Origin: Anoxybacillus amylolyticus
Lineage (GTDB): Bacteria > Bacillota > Bacilli > Bacillales > Anoxybacillaceae
Direction: 5' to 3'
DNA: 64,000 nt
Assembly: GCF_001634285.1 (NCBI RefSeq)
Contig: NZ_CP015438.1
Location: 1,190,001 to 1,254,000, forward strand
Below the pieces are notes generated by a model. It made no database searches. It was not told the origin of the DNA and saw only the letters and a program-made list of their open reading frames with translations. Numbering within the stretch: position 1 is the first letter of the stretch; every line of letters begins with the position of its first letter. Of this stretch, positions 1-8,002 are shown one piece after another. Made by a program: the position numbers and the translations under genes.

Positions 1-11
1 ATAATGACAGC

Positions 12-40
12 GCTGATAGAAGAATTCTCCTTCTATCAGC
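12..40 (+). terminator. Stem-loop upstream of the sugar permease genes
   Basis: An 11-bp stem (GCTGATAGAAG pairing with CTTCTATCAGC) with a short loop is followed by TTTAG. It probably lies downstream of a gene outside the window, such as a substrate-binding protein gene preceding the two permeases. A hairpin there is common as a partial terminator or mRNA stabiliser. There is no long T-run, so strict termination is uncertain. Confidence 0.5.
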
Positions 41-67
41 TTTAGCATTAAGCGGTTCCCTCCTTTC

Positions 68-279
68 TATATAAATGAACATTGGAGGGTTAACATTTTG
101 CGACTGTCGGGAGACCGAACAACACCGCTGGGGCTGACCCAAAACGCGAATGCGTTTTGGTCAGCCTCAGGCGGCTCGTTGTTCGGTTCTCTGTCACGCG
201 AACGCGTGACAGAGGCAGGACTTTGGCTCACCTCCGACAGTCGAAAAAATAAGTGAAACTCCTCAGTTGCATGTATATA
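68..279. repeat. MITE-like folded repeat element, copy 1
   Basis: A 212-bp element whose ends are imperfect inverted repeats starting TATATAAATG and ending CATGTATATA. Inside, CGACTGTCGG (101-110) pairs with CCGACAGTCG (234-243) to close a multi-branched fold. One long arm is built on GACCGAACAAC (113-123) and GTTGTTCGGT (178-187) with a nested hairpin around 132-164. A second hairpin is at 191-212 (CTGTCACGCG/CGCGTGACAG). A second copy lies at 24297-24494 with the same flanks and fold but different arm sequences. It has no coding capacity and sits just upstream of the sugar permease operon. Confidence 0.8.
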
Positions 280-343
280 GTAAATAGGATGCTAGGAAGA
301 GGGGAAAAGCTTAATGGAATCCCTTATGAGGAGAGGAATGAGG

Positions 344-1231
344 ATGAAGAAAAAAGCTTGGCGCGAAGCAGGAACTGGATATTTACTGTTGGCTCCGACG
401 TTATTTGTACTGCTTTTGTTTATTATTGGTCCGATTGTGTTTGCCGTTTTTTTAGCGTTTCATAAAGTGCAATTGCTTGGAACGTCTACATTTGAATTTG
501 TTGGGTTTGATAATTTCAAACGAATGGCAGGGGATTTGCGAGCAAAAATTGCTTTATGGAATACGGTGAAATACGTCGTCATCGTCGTTCCTTGTCAGAC
601 GATGCTCGCGCTTGTGTTAGCGGCGACGCTAAATGCGGGATTGAAAGGACAAAAATTTTTCCGTATCGTCTACTTTTTGCCAACGCTTACGTCTTCAGCG
701 GTACTAACATTGATTTTTATGTGGATGTATAACCAAAATGGATTAATAAACCATTTATTCCATGCTATTGGGTTGCCAACGTATAATTGGCTCGGTGACC
801 CAAAAGTAGCATTGAACGCGATTATGATGATGAATATTTGGTCAACCGCTCCATTTTTCATGGTCATTTATTTAGCGGCATTACAAGATATTCCTGATTC
901 GCTTTATGAAGCCGCTGAATTGGATGGGGCAAGTGCCATCCAAAAATTTTGGTATGTCACGGTTCCTTATTTACGACCAGTTACATCATTTGTTGTCATT
1001 ATGGGATTGATTGGGACGTTCCAACTATTTGACCAGTCCTACATTTTTTCCGCTGGTTCTGGGGGTCCAAACAATTCAACATTAACCGTCGTATTGCTCA
1101 TTTATCAGTATGCGTTTAAAACGTTAGGAACGATGGGATATGCAGCTGCATTAGCTTTTGTATTAGCAATTATTATTTTAATCGCGACATTAGTGCAACG
1201 GAGATTTTCGAAAGAAGAGTCTCTTTATTAA
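344..1231 (+). CDS. Carbohydrate ABC transporter permease, MalF/UgpA type
   Basis: Inner-membrane permease of a CUT1-type carbohydrate ABC importer, 295 aa, with about six transmembrane segments starting near residue 10. The cytoplasmic EAA loop that docks the ATPase is visible around residues 186-205 (EAAELDGASAIQKFW). The start at 344 is preferred because AGGAGAGG lies about seven bases upstream; an in-frame ATG at 314 with its own GGGG is possible. The second permease follows 14 bp later, so the two form a heterodimer from one operon. The binding protein is presumably upstream, outside the window. The substrate cannot be read from the sequence. Confidence 0.9.
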   Translation: MKKKAWREAGTGYLLLAPTLFVLLLFIIGPIVFAVFLAFHKVQLLGTSTFEFVGFDNFKRMAGDLRAKIALWNTVKYVVIVVPCQTMLALVLAATLNAGLKGQKFFRIVYFLPTLTSSAVLTLIFMWMYNQNGLINHLFHAIGLPTYNWLGDPKVALNAIMMMNIWSTAPFFMVIYLAALQDIPDSLYEAAELDGASAIQKFWYVTVPYLRPVTSFVVIMGLIGTFQLFDQSYIFSAGSGGPNNSTLTVVLLIYQYAFKTLGTMGYAAALAFVLAIIILIATLVQRRFSKEESLY

Positions 1232-1245
1232 GGAGATGAAGATCG

Positions 1246-2073
1246 ATGAAGAAAAAACTAGGCATTGGCAAGGCGTTTTTGTATACTATTCTCGTTCTTT
1301 ATGCTATCGTGACGATGATTCCATTTTTATGGGCATTGTCTTCTTCTTTTAAAACGCTTGAAGAAATTGTAAGTGGCACCATTTCGTTTATTCCAAAGCA
1401 TTTTACGCTTGATAACTATAAACAAATTTTTATAGAACAACAAATGTTTCCGCGTTGGTTGTTCAATAGTGTCATTATCGCAGTAACGGTAACGTTGCTT
1501 AACTTATTGTTTAATTCGATGGCTGGATATGCGCTTGCACGCTTGCAGTTTCCAGGGAAAAAATCGATATTTATTATTATCTTGGCTGTGCTCATGATTC
1601 CAGCACAAGTGACGATGATCCCAAACTATTTAATTTTAAAACAGCTCGGCTGGCTTAACTCCTATCAAGGAATGATTGTGCCGACAATGATTAATGCAAC
1701 GTTTATTTTTATGATGCGTCAATTTTTCATTAATTTTCCAAAAGAATTAGAAGAGGCAGCTGCCTTGGATGGATTGAGTCGAATTGGAACATTTTTTCGA
1801 ATTGTATTACCGCTTGCTCGTCCCGCATTAGCAGCACAAGCGATTTTTGTTTTCATGGGGTCATGGAATGATTTTATGCGACCGCTGATCGTTCTTTCCG
1901 ATCCAGAACTGTTTACATTACCGCTTGGGTTGAACAGTTTTAAAGGGCAATATATTAGCTACTGGAACTATATTATGGCGGCATCAATGGTGTTTACATT
2001 ACCAGTGCTTGTCATTTACATCTTCTTCAATCGCTATTTCATCAAAGGAATTTCATTTACAGGGGGAAAATAG
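1246..2073 (+). CDS. Carbohydrate ABC transporter permease, MalG/UgpE type
   Basis: Second permease of the same CUT1 importer, 275 aa, about six transmembrane helices. The EAA motif is at about residues 167-185 (EEAAALDGLSRIGTFF), and the C-terminus ends in the FIKGISFTGGK sequence typical of MalG homologues. AAGGAGATG gives a strong ribosome binding site. No ATPase gene follows, which is normal for Bacillaceae CUT1 systems that share MsmX. The gene ends one base before a small convergent reading frame. Confidence 0.92.
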   Translation: MKKKLGIGKAFLYTILVLYAIVTMIPFLWALSSSFKTLEEIVSGTISFIPKHFTLDNYKQIFIEQQMFPRWLFNSVIIAVTVTLLNLLFNSMAGYALARLQFPGKKSIFIIILAVLMIPAQVTMIPNYLILKQLGWLNSYQGMIVPTMINATFIFMMRQFFINFPKELEEAAALDGLSRIGTFFRIVLPLARPALAAQAIFVFMGSWNDFMRPLIVLSDPELFTLPLGLNSFKGQYISYWNYIMAASMVFTLPVLVIYIFFNRYFIKGISFTGGK

Positions 2074-2217
2074 TTAAAATCCCCCTGTTCGTTTTATTTC
2101 TTGCCATTCGCTCCATTCTCCAATAAATAAAATGATATACCCAATGACAATAATTCCAATTCCAACTACTTTTATTGCTTCAATCCATTCGTTATTCACT
2201 ACGGGCACCACAACCAA
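2074..2217 (-). CDS. Small hypothetical membrane protein
   Basis: A 47-aa reading frame with one hydrophobic segment (about residues 16-33, VVGIGIIVIGYIILFIG) followed by a short charged tail. The start is probably TTG at 2217 with GGAGAG about seven bases upstream; no ATG is available in frame close by. It converges on the sugar permease gene with adjoining stop codons. I do not recognise a family. The single-helix layout is plausible for a real protein, but the weak start makes this uncertain. Confidence 0.4.
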   Translation of the reverse strand: MVVVPVVNNEWIEAIKVVGIGIIVIGYIILFIGEWSEWQEIKRTGGF

Positions 2218-2258
2218 AAGATTCTCTCCGTCAACATATGATGGATGGCGTGTCTTTG

Positions 2259-2603
2259 TTAATCTTGCCCGTAGCCTACATCTTTGTCCGGATGCATAAA
2301 TGGCGCGGCTTGCGGTCGTTTTTTCGCTTCTAATAGTTCGCGGTTTTCTGCTGTATTCCACCCGATATCGTTTGTTGGATGTACCCATTCTTTCCCGGCC
2401 ATCACACTTGGGTCAGTGTTTTCGCTCCATTGATTGAGCGGGGAGTTTGGTGAATGGTATTTGCTGTCGCCAATGACGACACCATGTTTGTTCACAAATG
2501 GTGGTTGCATGTGCATCCCTGTTCCTTTAAATGAAGGCGCATGGATTTGGTGTGGCTGTGTTTCGTCGAAAATCGGCGATTCTATGTGTTGCTCTTTTTT
2601 CAT
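2259..2603 (-). CDS. Conserved hypothetical protein, DUF3905-like
   Basis: A 114-aa hydrophilic protein beginning MKKEQHIESP, with GAGGTG correctly spaced before the ATG. It is rich in His, Pro, Asn and Trp, with motifs such as GKEWVHPTNDIGWN and a C-terminal HPDKDVGYGQD. I recall these from the DUF3905 family of sporeformers, but this is from memory and not certain. There is no signal peptide or membrane segment. A longer open frame extends upstream to 2999, but that part is antisense to better small genes and lacks a ribosome binding site. The function is unknown. Confidence 0.65.
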   Translation of the reverse strand: MKKEQHIESPIFDETQPHQIHAPSFKGTGMHMQPPFVNKHGVVIGDSKYHSPNSPLNQWSENTDPSVMAGKEWVHPTNDIGWNTAENRELLEAKKRPQAAPFMHPDKDVGYGQD

Positions 2604-2695
2604 CTGTATCACCTCAACGGTAGTTTGAGCAAAAAAATTGATGAATAAACCGCCTATTTTTTCGGAAAATAAGAAAAACGATTGGGGGGATAAAC

Positions 2696-2836
2696 TTGAC
2701 GAACAATGCATTTCCAGTAGCAACCCTTCGCGAGCAATCGCTAAAAAAATTACAGCAACTCGAAAAAACGTTGCGGGAAGAAACGGGAGAAGAAATCGTA
2801 TTGATTGCATACCATCGCAAGGAGGAAACGAAATGA
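2696..2836 (+). CDS. Microprotein 1 of an overlapping trio (46 aa)
   Basis: A 46-aa frame starting at TTG (2696) after TTGGGGGGA, which is a good ribosome binding site. The product is a charged, probably helical peptide (about residues 11-38, including LKKLQQLEKTLREETGEE) ending YHRKEETK. Its stop overlaps the next start by the ATGA arrangement, implying translational coupling. Divergent from the gene ending upstream at 2603, so a shared promoter region lies in the 90-bp gap. Family not recognised. Confidence 0.6.
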   Translation: MTNNAFPVATLREQSLKKLQQLEKTLREETGEEIVLIAYHRKEETK

Positions 2837-2988
2837 AGCGAAAAGTGAAATACAATGCAGCTGAAAACAACAATAAAACACCGACCGAAAATTTGCCAGC
2901 ATCAGAAATCGTTGCGCAATACGCTAGTGATGAAGAAATGATTCGTGGCGCAAACCGAAATTCGAAAAAAGGGCGGCAAGGGGAATGA
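2833..2988 (+). CDS. Microprotein 2 of an overlapping trio (51 aa)
   Basis: A 51-aa hydrophilic protein starting MKRKVKYNAAENN and ending KKGRQGE, with GGAGG seven bases before the ATG inside the preceding gene. Both its start and its stop overlap its neighbours by ATGA, so the three small genes are almost certainly translated from one mRNA. The middle (ASEIVAQYASDEEM) is acidic and could form a helix. No recognised domain. Confidence 0.65.
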   Translation: MKRKVKYNAAENNNKTPTENLPASEIVAQYASDEEMIRGANRNSKKGRQGE

Positions 2989-3101
2989 AGAAAAAACAAC
3001 CGCGAGCACCTCGAGAAGAGTTTTCAGTTGAAACAGGGGATTTAAATGCCCATCAGCTGCTTATGTTAAAGGAAGAAACAAAACGAAAAAAGAAAAAGTA
3101 G
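2985..3101 (+). CDS. Microprotein 3 of an overlapping trio (38 aa)
   Basis: A 38-aa, very lysine-rich peptide beginning MKKKQPRAPREEF and ending in a KRKKKK tail. Its ATG overlaps the previous TGA, and GGGGAATG-type sequence upstream (GGCAAGGGG) can serve as ribosome binding site. Its stop codon lies in the 5' arm of a bidirectional terminator shared with the convergent radical SAM gene. Function unknown; the strongly basic tail would suit nucleic-acid or polyanion contact, which is only inference. Confidence 0.6.
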   Translation: MKKKQPRAPREEFSVETGDLNAHQLLMLKEETKRKKKK

Positions 3102-3118
3102 GGGCCTCCCTACTTTTT
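3093..3118. terminator. Bidirectional terminator
   Basis: AAAAAGTAGGG pairs perfectly with CCCTACTTTTT around a 4-nt loop, with A and T runs on both sides. It serves the microprotein operon on the plus strand and the radical SAM gene on the minus strand. Both stop codons (3099-3101 plus, 3110-3112 minus) are inside the stem region. Confidence 0.85.
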
Positions 3119-4879
3119 CGTTGGCTGTGCAAATAAAGAAAACGGAGCGGAAAAGATCGCCGTTTTTAGCTGAATGGGGTCGAAATAGGCGACCATGACA
3201 GTTTTCGTGTTCTGCACTTCTTTTGTTTTTAAATAATGACCTATATCTATTGGAATGATTTCCATGACGGTATGTTTAAACAATTCTTTCTCCTCTAATT
3301 CAAGTGCCGCAAACGCTTCTCCAAGTACTATCGGACGTTCTAAAAGCTGGCGATAAATAGCCGTCCGTTCTTCTTTCGTCGCTTTTTCTTCCCACCACGG
3401 CTTCCGCGGTTTATGTTTTTGATTTTTTAAATAGTCGTATTTCATTAATGCTTCAATAGTCGGTACTTGTTCGATTTGTTTTGATTGTAAAAATGCATAT
3501 AAACGGCGGAATAGATCTTCGAGCTGATGGCCGATGCGCGCCCATCCTTGTTCGTCCCAATACGTACCAAACGCTTGGAAAAAGTCAAACGGCGTTGGAA
3601 AGACGTGTGTCACTAAATAATCAATCGTTTCGTCCATACGATGGGCATTCCAATACTTTTCTAGTACATCTTCCACTTGTTTAATACGCGTAATATCGTC
3701 AAACGAAAGTACGTTATTTTTTAACACCTCATATGGCGCGTGGTCCATAAACACATACCCATATTCCGACGCACGCAGGCGAAGTCCTGTCCCGCGCAAC
3801 ATTTTTAAAAAGCCAAGCTGCAACTCTTCTGGACGAAGGGCGAATACATCGTTAAACGTTTTCCGAAACGACGTGTAATCTTCTTCTGGAAGGCCAGCAA
3901 TTAAATCAAGATGTTGGGCAATTTTTCTACCTTGTTTGACCATCGTTACGGTGCGTGTGAGTTTTTCGAAATTTTGCTTGCGCATCACAAGCCGGTTCAC
4001 TTCATCGTTTGTCGATTGAACGCCAATTTCAAAGCGAAACAGTCCTGGCGGCGCTTCTTTATTTAAAAACTCAATCACTTCTGGGCGCATAATATCTGCC
4101 GTAATTTCAAATTGAAACACCGTACCCGGTACATGTTCGTCAATTAAAAATCGGAACATCTCCATCGCGTAGCTGCGGCTAATGTTAAAGGTGCGATCGA
4201 CGAACTTAATCGTTCTTGCGCCATGCTTCATTAAATAACGAATGTCTTCTTTTATTTTTTCTCTATCGAAATAGCGTACGCCAACCTCAATGGAAGATAA
4301 GCAAAATTGGCAGCTGAACGGACAGCCACGGCTCGTTTCAATGTACGCCACCCGTTTTGCTAAATGAGGAATATCTTCCGCAAATCGAAACGGCGATGGT
4401 ATGTCGGCGAGATTGAGTTTATTTCGTTGTGGATTAATGATTATTTTCCCTTCTTCGCGAAACGCCAATCCGTGTACTGCATGGAAATTGCGTGTCCCAC
4501 TTAACTGAATTAACAGTTGTTTAAACGTCTCTTCTCCTTCGCCGATTACGATAAAATCAAATGCATCGATAGTTTCGAGCCATTCACGCACGTCGTATGA
4601 CACTTCTGGACCTCCGACGACAATCGTGATGTGCGGGTTAATTTTTTTCAGCATGTTGCACACTTTTATCGTTTCTTCAATATTCCAAATATAACAACTG
4701 AATCCAATAACATCTGGTTTTTTTTGATAAAGGTCGGTCACGATGCTCATCGCTGGGTCTTTAATCGTATATTCCGCAATATCCACATCAAATTGCGGCT
4801 GGACATATGCTTTTAAATAACGAATGGCTAAGTTTGTATGAATATACTTCGCATTTAACGTTGCGCAAACAATTTTCAT
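3110..4879 (-). CDS. B12-binding-domain radical SAM protein
   Basis: A 589-aa cytosolic enzyme. The N-terminal 130 residues have the cobalamin-binding Rossmann pattern, and the radical SAM core carries the CxxxCxxC cluster motif in GCPFSCQFC at about residues 186-193, which binds the 4Fe-4S cluster that cleaves S-adenosylmethionine. The C-terminal third resembles the DUF4080 domain often attached to this architecture. The ATG at 4879 has AAAGGGG about nine bases upstream. It is a single-gene unit between divergent kinE and a shared terminator. Family members methylate or rearrange diverse substrates, so the reaction cannot be stated. Confidence 0.85.
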   Translation of the reverse strand: MKIVCATLNAKYIHTNLAIRYLKAYVQPQFDVDIAEYTIKDPAMSIVTDLYQKKPDVIGFSCYIWNIEETIKVCNMLKKINPHITIVVGGPEVSYDVREWLETIDAFDFIVIGEGEETFKQLLIQLSGTRNFHAVHGLAFREEGKIIINPQRNKLNLADIPSPFRFAEDIPHLAKRVAYIETSRGCPFSCQFCLSSIEVGVRYFDREKIKEDIRYLMKHGARTIKFVDRTFNISRSYAMEMFRFLIDEHVPGTVFQFEITADIMRPEVIEFLNKEAPPGLFRFEIGVQSTNDEVNRLVMRKQNFEKLTRTVTMVKQGRKIAQHLDLIAGLPEEDYTSFRKTFNDVFALRPEELQLGFLKMLRGTGLRLRASEYGYVFMDHAPYEVLKNNVLSFDDITRIKQVEDVLEKYWNAHRMDETIDYLVTHVFPTPFDFFQAFGTYWDEQGWARIGHQLEDLFRRLYAFLQSKQIEQVPTIEALMKYDYLKNQKHKPRKPWWEEKATKEERTAIYRQLLERPIVLGEAFAALELEEKELFKHTVMEIIPIDIGHYLKTKEVQNTKTVMVAYFDPIQLKTAIFSAPFSLFAQPTKK

Positions 4880-4992
4880 TGTAAAAAACCCCTTTAATAT
4901 AATAAGCGTCAACATTTTAGTATAACATAATATATAAAAAAATAAAATAAACTAAGAGAATGGGATGTTTTCGGAAAATTTTAAAATATATA

Positions 4993-5019
4993 GCAGGAGT
5001 ACTTCTTTTTCTGGCGAAT
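4993..5019 (+). promoter_or_regulatory. Candidate sigma-H promoter of kinE
   Basis: GCAGGAGTA, an 11-bp spacer and GGCGAAT match the sigma-H pattern RnAGGAwWW-N11-12-RnnGAAT with one mismatch in the -35 part. It ends about 44 bases before the kinE start. This fits control of a sporulation-entry kinase by the transition-state sigma factor. Confidence 0.55.
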
Positions 5020-5062
5020 ATATATTGATTGTTGATATTATGCAGATGGAGGAGGAATGATA

Positions 5063-7294
5063 ATGAGCAACAGCCTTTCTCCTAGTGAAAAACAAGAATT
5101 AATCGTCAATGTGAAATCATTAGAAGAAGAAAACCGGCGGTTGAAAGAACAATTAAGTGGTTATGCGATTATTTTTGAACGATCATTAGATGCGATCATT
5201 ATTTTTGATAAAAATGGCGAATTTGTTGAGGTCAACGAAGCAGCATGCCATTTGTTTGAGATGGAAAAGGAAGAATTGGTAGGAAAGCGTTTTCAAATGT
5301 TTCTTGAGTTAGTCCCTCCCGATATTTTATTATTTCAGCAATCAATGCTACATAAATTTGGTTCTTTTAGCGATGAGTTGATCATTAAATTAAGGGATGG
5401 GAAAATTAAACATATTGAATTTTCAATGAAAAAAGATGCGTTTAATCGGTTTGATTTGGCGATTATGCGCGACATTTCCGGGCGTAAGGCACTGGAACGA
5501 GAGAGGATTATTAACGAATTTTTATTTAAAGACGTATTTAATCGTGCGGTCGACAGCATCGTCATTTTTGACGAATTTGGTCGGTTCATTGATGTCAATC
5601 CAGCGTTTTGCATGAGTTTAAACTTAGAAAAAGAAAAGCTGCTTCATCTATCGTTTCAACAATTCGTCGCAAGGCAATGCAAAGACGATTTTGTGCAATT
5701 ACTTGTGGAATTGAAAGAAAAAGGAACCGCCAAAGGTGAACTATCGCTTGCTCGGTTCGATGGAACTATCAAAATGTTTGAGTTAACGATGACATCGAAC
5801 ATCTATAGTGGGTTTTATATGGCGATTATGCGCGATGTAACCGAAAAGAAAAATATGGAAATAAAGCTACAAAAAAGTGAAGAACGGTTTCGCGCCATTT
5901 TTGAACAAGCCCATGAAGCTATTTTGATTTGGAATGATAGCGGACACATTCTTAATGCAAATCCGGCAGCGAGTCGTACGTTTGAGTTGCCACTCAATTT
6001 ACTTGTTCGGAGAAATTTATTTGATTTTATTGAGTATGATGAAAAAGTCCACGATGTGATGGAGCAATTTCGGAAAACAGGTGAAATTCGCAATGAATTA
6101 ACGTTCCATATGCCGAACGGGGAAGATAAGCAGTTGGAATTCACGATGAAACAGGGGGTCATTGACGGCTACCATTTAGCTATTTTCCGCAATGTGACAG
6201 AAAGAGGAAAGATGGAAAAAGAACTGCAAGAAAGCGAGCAAAAATTTCGCAGCATTTTCGACCATTCGATGAACGGCATTTTACTGTGGGGAGAAGAGTA
6301 TCGAATTTTAGATGTCAATCCAATTGCTTGCGACATTTTTCAAATGCCGAAGAAACAGTTGCTTGCGCAGTCATTTATTACATGCATTCCAGAAAAAGAG
6401 CGGAAAGTGTTTGATAAACTCATTAAACAGTGTGAGCAGCTCGGCGAAGCGTACGGGGAAATGACAGTGTTAACAAAAGAAGCGGAGCAACGAACGATTG
6501 AACTTTCGCTGAAAAAAGAAATTATTGCTGGCGTTGGCATGATGATGCTTCGCGATGTGACGGAAAAGAAAGAGCTCGAATGGCAGCTTCGCAAATCGGA
6601 TACGTTAAACGTTGTGGGAGAATTAGCCGCTGGCATTGCTCATGAAATCCGCAATCCGATGACAGCGTTAAAAGGGTTTATCCAATTGTTACAAGGTAGC
6701 ATAAAAGATGATTATTCAATGTATTTTGATGTAATTATGTCGGAATTAAAACGGATTGAGTCCATTATTACGGAGTTTCTCGTATTGGCAAAGCCGCAAG
6801 CAGTGCAATATAAACAAAACGACGTATGCAAAATTATGAAAGATACGATTGACTTAATTAGTGCGCAGGCGATGATGCATAACGTGCAAATTATTTCCGA
6901 TTTTGAAGAAAAGCTTCCACTTCTTTACTGCGAGCCGAACCAATTGAAACAAGTGTTTATTAATATTTTAAAAAACGCAATCGAAGTGATGCCAAAAGGC
7001 GGCGATATACACGTGCGCATTCAAAAAATAGGAACCGACTATATTCGTATTTCTGTTGCAGATCAAGGATGCGGCATTCCGCAAGATAAAATAAAAAAAC
7101 TAGGCGAGCCATTTTATACAACAAAAGAGCGAGGGACTGGACTTGGATTAATGGTTAGTTATAAAATTATTGAGGAGCATCAAGGGAAAATTGATGTTGA
7201 CAGCGAAGTAGGTATTGGAACGACTTTCCATATTACATTGCCAATCGAACGGGTGGATGCAGACGATGAAGAGACGGGAGTATACAATATATAA
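5063..7294 (+). CDS. kinE: Sporulation sensor histidine kinase KinE
   Basis: A 743-aa soluble kinase with four tandem PAS domains (about residues 30-145, 155-265, 275-385 and 390-505), a HisKA domain with the phospho-acceptor His in GIAHEIRNP (about residue 526), and a HATPase domain with N box NILKNAIE, DQGCGIP and GTGLGL. No transmembrane segment is present, so it senses inside the cell. It should feed phosphate into the Spo0F-Spo0B-Spo0A phosphorelay. Name and length agree with B. subtilis KinE, and ogt follows as it does there. ATG 5063 is preferred over 5057 because GGAGG is then properly spaced. It overlaps ogt by 29 bp. Confidence 0.88.
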   Translation: MSNSLSPSEKQELIVNVKSLEEENRRLKEQLSGYAIIFERSLDAIIIFDKNGEFVEVNEAACHLFEMEKEELVGKRFQMFLELVPPDILLFQQSMLHKFGSFSDELIIKLRDGKIKHIEFSMKKDAFNRFDLAIMRDISGRKALERERIINEFLFKDVFNRAVDSIVIFDEFGRFIDVNPAFCMSLNLEKEKLLHLSFQQFVARQCKDDFVQLLVELKEKGTAKGELSLARFDGTIKMFELTMTSNIYSGFYMAIMRDVTEKKNMEIKLQKSEERFRAIFEQAHEAILIWNDSGHILNANPAASRTFELPLNLLVRRNLFDFIEYDEKVHDVMEQFRKTGEIRNELTFHMPNGEDKQLEFTMKQGVIDGYHLAIFRNVTERGKMEKELQESEQKFRSIFDHSMNGILLWGEEYRILDVNPIACDIFQMPKKQLLAQSFITCIPEKERKVFDKLIKQCEQLGEAYGEMTVLTKEAEQRTIELSLKKEIIAGVGMMMLRDVTEKKELEWQLRKSDTLNVVGELAAGIAHEIRNPMTALKGFIQLLQGSIKDDYSMYFDVIMSELKRIESIITEFLVLAKPQAVQYKQNDVCKIMKDTIDLISAQAMMHNVQIISDFEEKLPLLYCEPNQLKQVFINILKNAIEVMPKGGDIHVRIQKIGTDYIRISVADQGCGIPQDKIKKLGEPFYTTKERGTGLGLMVSYKIIEEHQGKIDVDSEVGIGTTFHITLPIERVDADDEETGVYNI

Positions 7295-7766
7295 AGCAAA
7301 TGAGTTTGGCGATATTTATATCATTTCCGATGGCGAAGCGATTGTTCATGTCGAGCTATTTGCAGACGGTTGGGAAAAGATGAATAATCCATACGAATTA
7401 GTAAAAAGCGACGCCCTGCTATTACAAGAAGCGGTAAAGCAACTAGACGAATATTTTCACAGGAAGCGAACCGTGTTTCAATTGCCAGTGAAATGGGAAG
7501 GAACACCGTTTCAACAAAAAGTATGGCAAGCGCTTTGCGACATCCCGTATGGTGAAACGGCGAGTTATAGCGATATCGCTCAAAAAATCGGCCATCCGAA
7601 AGCAGTTCGTGCCGTTGGGCAGGCAAACCGTGCCAACGAGCTAGCCATTATTGTCCCGTGCCATCGCGTTATCGGAAAAAACAATGCGCTAACAGGGTAC
7701 GCTGGAAACCGAACGGATGTGAAAGAAAAGCTCCTCCAGTTAGAACAGCATTATAGAAGCGGATAA
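7266..7766 (+). CDS. ogt: Methylated-DNA--protein-cysteine methyltransferase
   Basis: Suicide repair enzyme that moves methyl groups from O6-methylguanine in DNA to its own cysteine. The active-site signature PCHRVIG is at about residues 130-136, preceded by the helix-turn-helix segment with GQANRANELAIIVPC. At 166 aa it has the normal length of Bacillus Ogt. The start at ATG 7266 lies inside the end of kinE, with GGTGG upstream, so it is co-transcribed and probably coupled. A strong terminator follows directly. Confidence 0.93.
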   Translation: MKRREYTIYKANEFGDIYIISDGEAIVHVELFADGWEKMNNPYELVKSDALLLQEAVKQLDEYFHRKRTVFQLPVKWEGTPFQQKVWQALCDIPYGETASYSDIAQKIGHPKAVRAVGQANRANELAIIVPCHRVIGKNNALTGYAGNRTDVKEKLLQLEQHYRSG

Positions 7767-7800
7767 AAAAACTAGAAGCTACGTTGCTTCTAGTTTTTTT
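7765..7800 (+). terminator. Rho-independent terminator of kinE-ogt
   Basis: AAAAAACTAGAAGC and GCTTCTAGTTTTTT form a perfect stem with a 7-nt loop, ending in a T-run right after the ogt stop codon. Confidence 0.92.
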
Positions 7801-7840
7801 ATAAGGTAAGAAAGTATACAATTTTGCGATTGGGTATAGA

Positions 7841-7995
7841 GCTGTCTAGCTCCAAGCGCCACCGGTGTGATACGCTCCGCCCCTTCTTTCGGCGGCGGCA
7901 CATGAAGAAACTTCAGTGATTTTGCCCACGCAGAACCAAGCCATGCTTTGTTTGAGCTCTCCTCGGTGGGGGATAGGTGGGCGCTTTGCGCTTTT
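7841..7995. repeat. Candidate dispersed intergenic repeat
   Basis: A GC-richer segment between two genes that starts GCTGTCTAGCTCCAAGCGCC and ends GGTGGGCGCTTTGCGCTTTT. The ends pair (AGCGCCACC with GGTGGGCGCT) and the middle holds a hairpin in CCGCC-CTTCTTTCGG-CGGCGG. The opening and closing sequence resembles a repeat I remember from many Bacillaceae intergenic regions, but only one copy is in this window. No coding potential was seen. Confidence 0.45.
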
Positions 7996-8002
7996 CTTAC
8001 TT

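Noticed and set aside
101-243. Reading the folded repeat as an integron attC site or CRISPR unit
   Set aside because: No integrase, no direct-repeat array, and the two copies are 24 kb apart; multi-branched pairing rather than repeat-spacer structure.
2259-2999. Long minus-strand open frame extending the DUF3905-like gene
   Set aside because: The upstream 400 bp is antisense to three small genes with good ribosome binding sites, has no start signal and its translation is low quality; GAGGTG before 2603 marks the real start.
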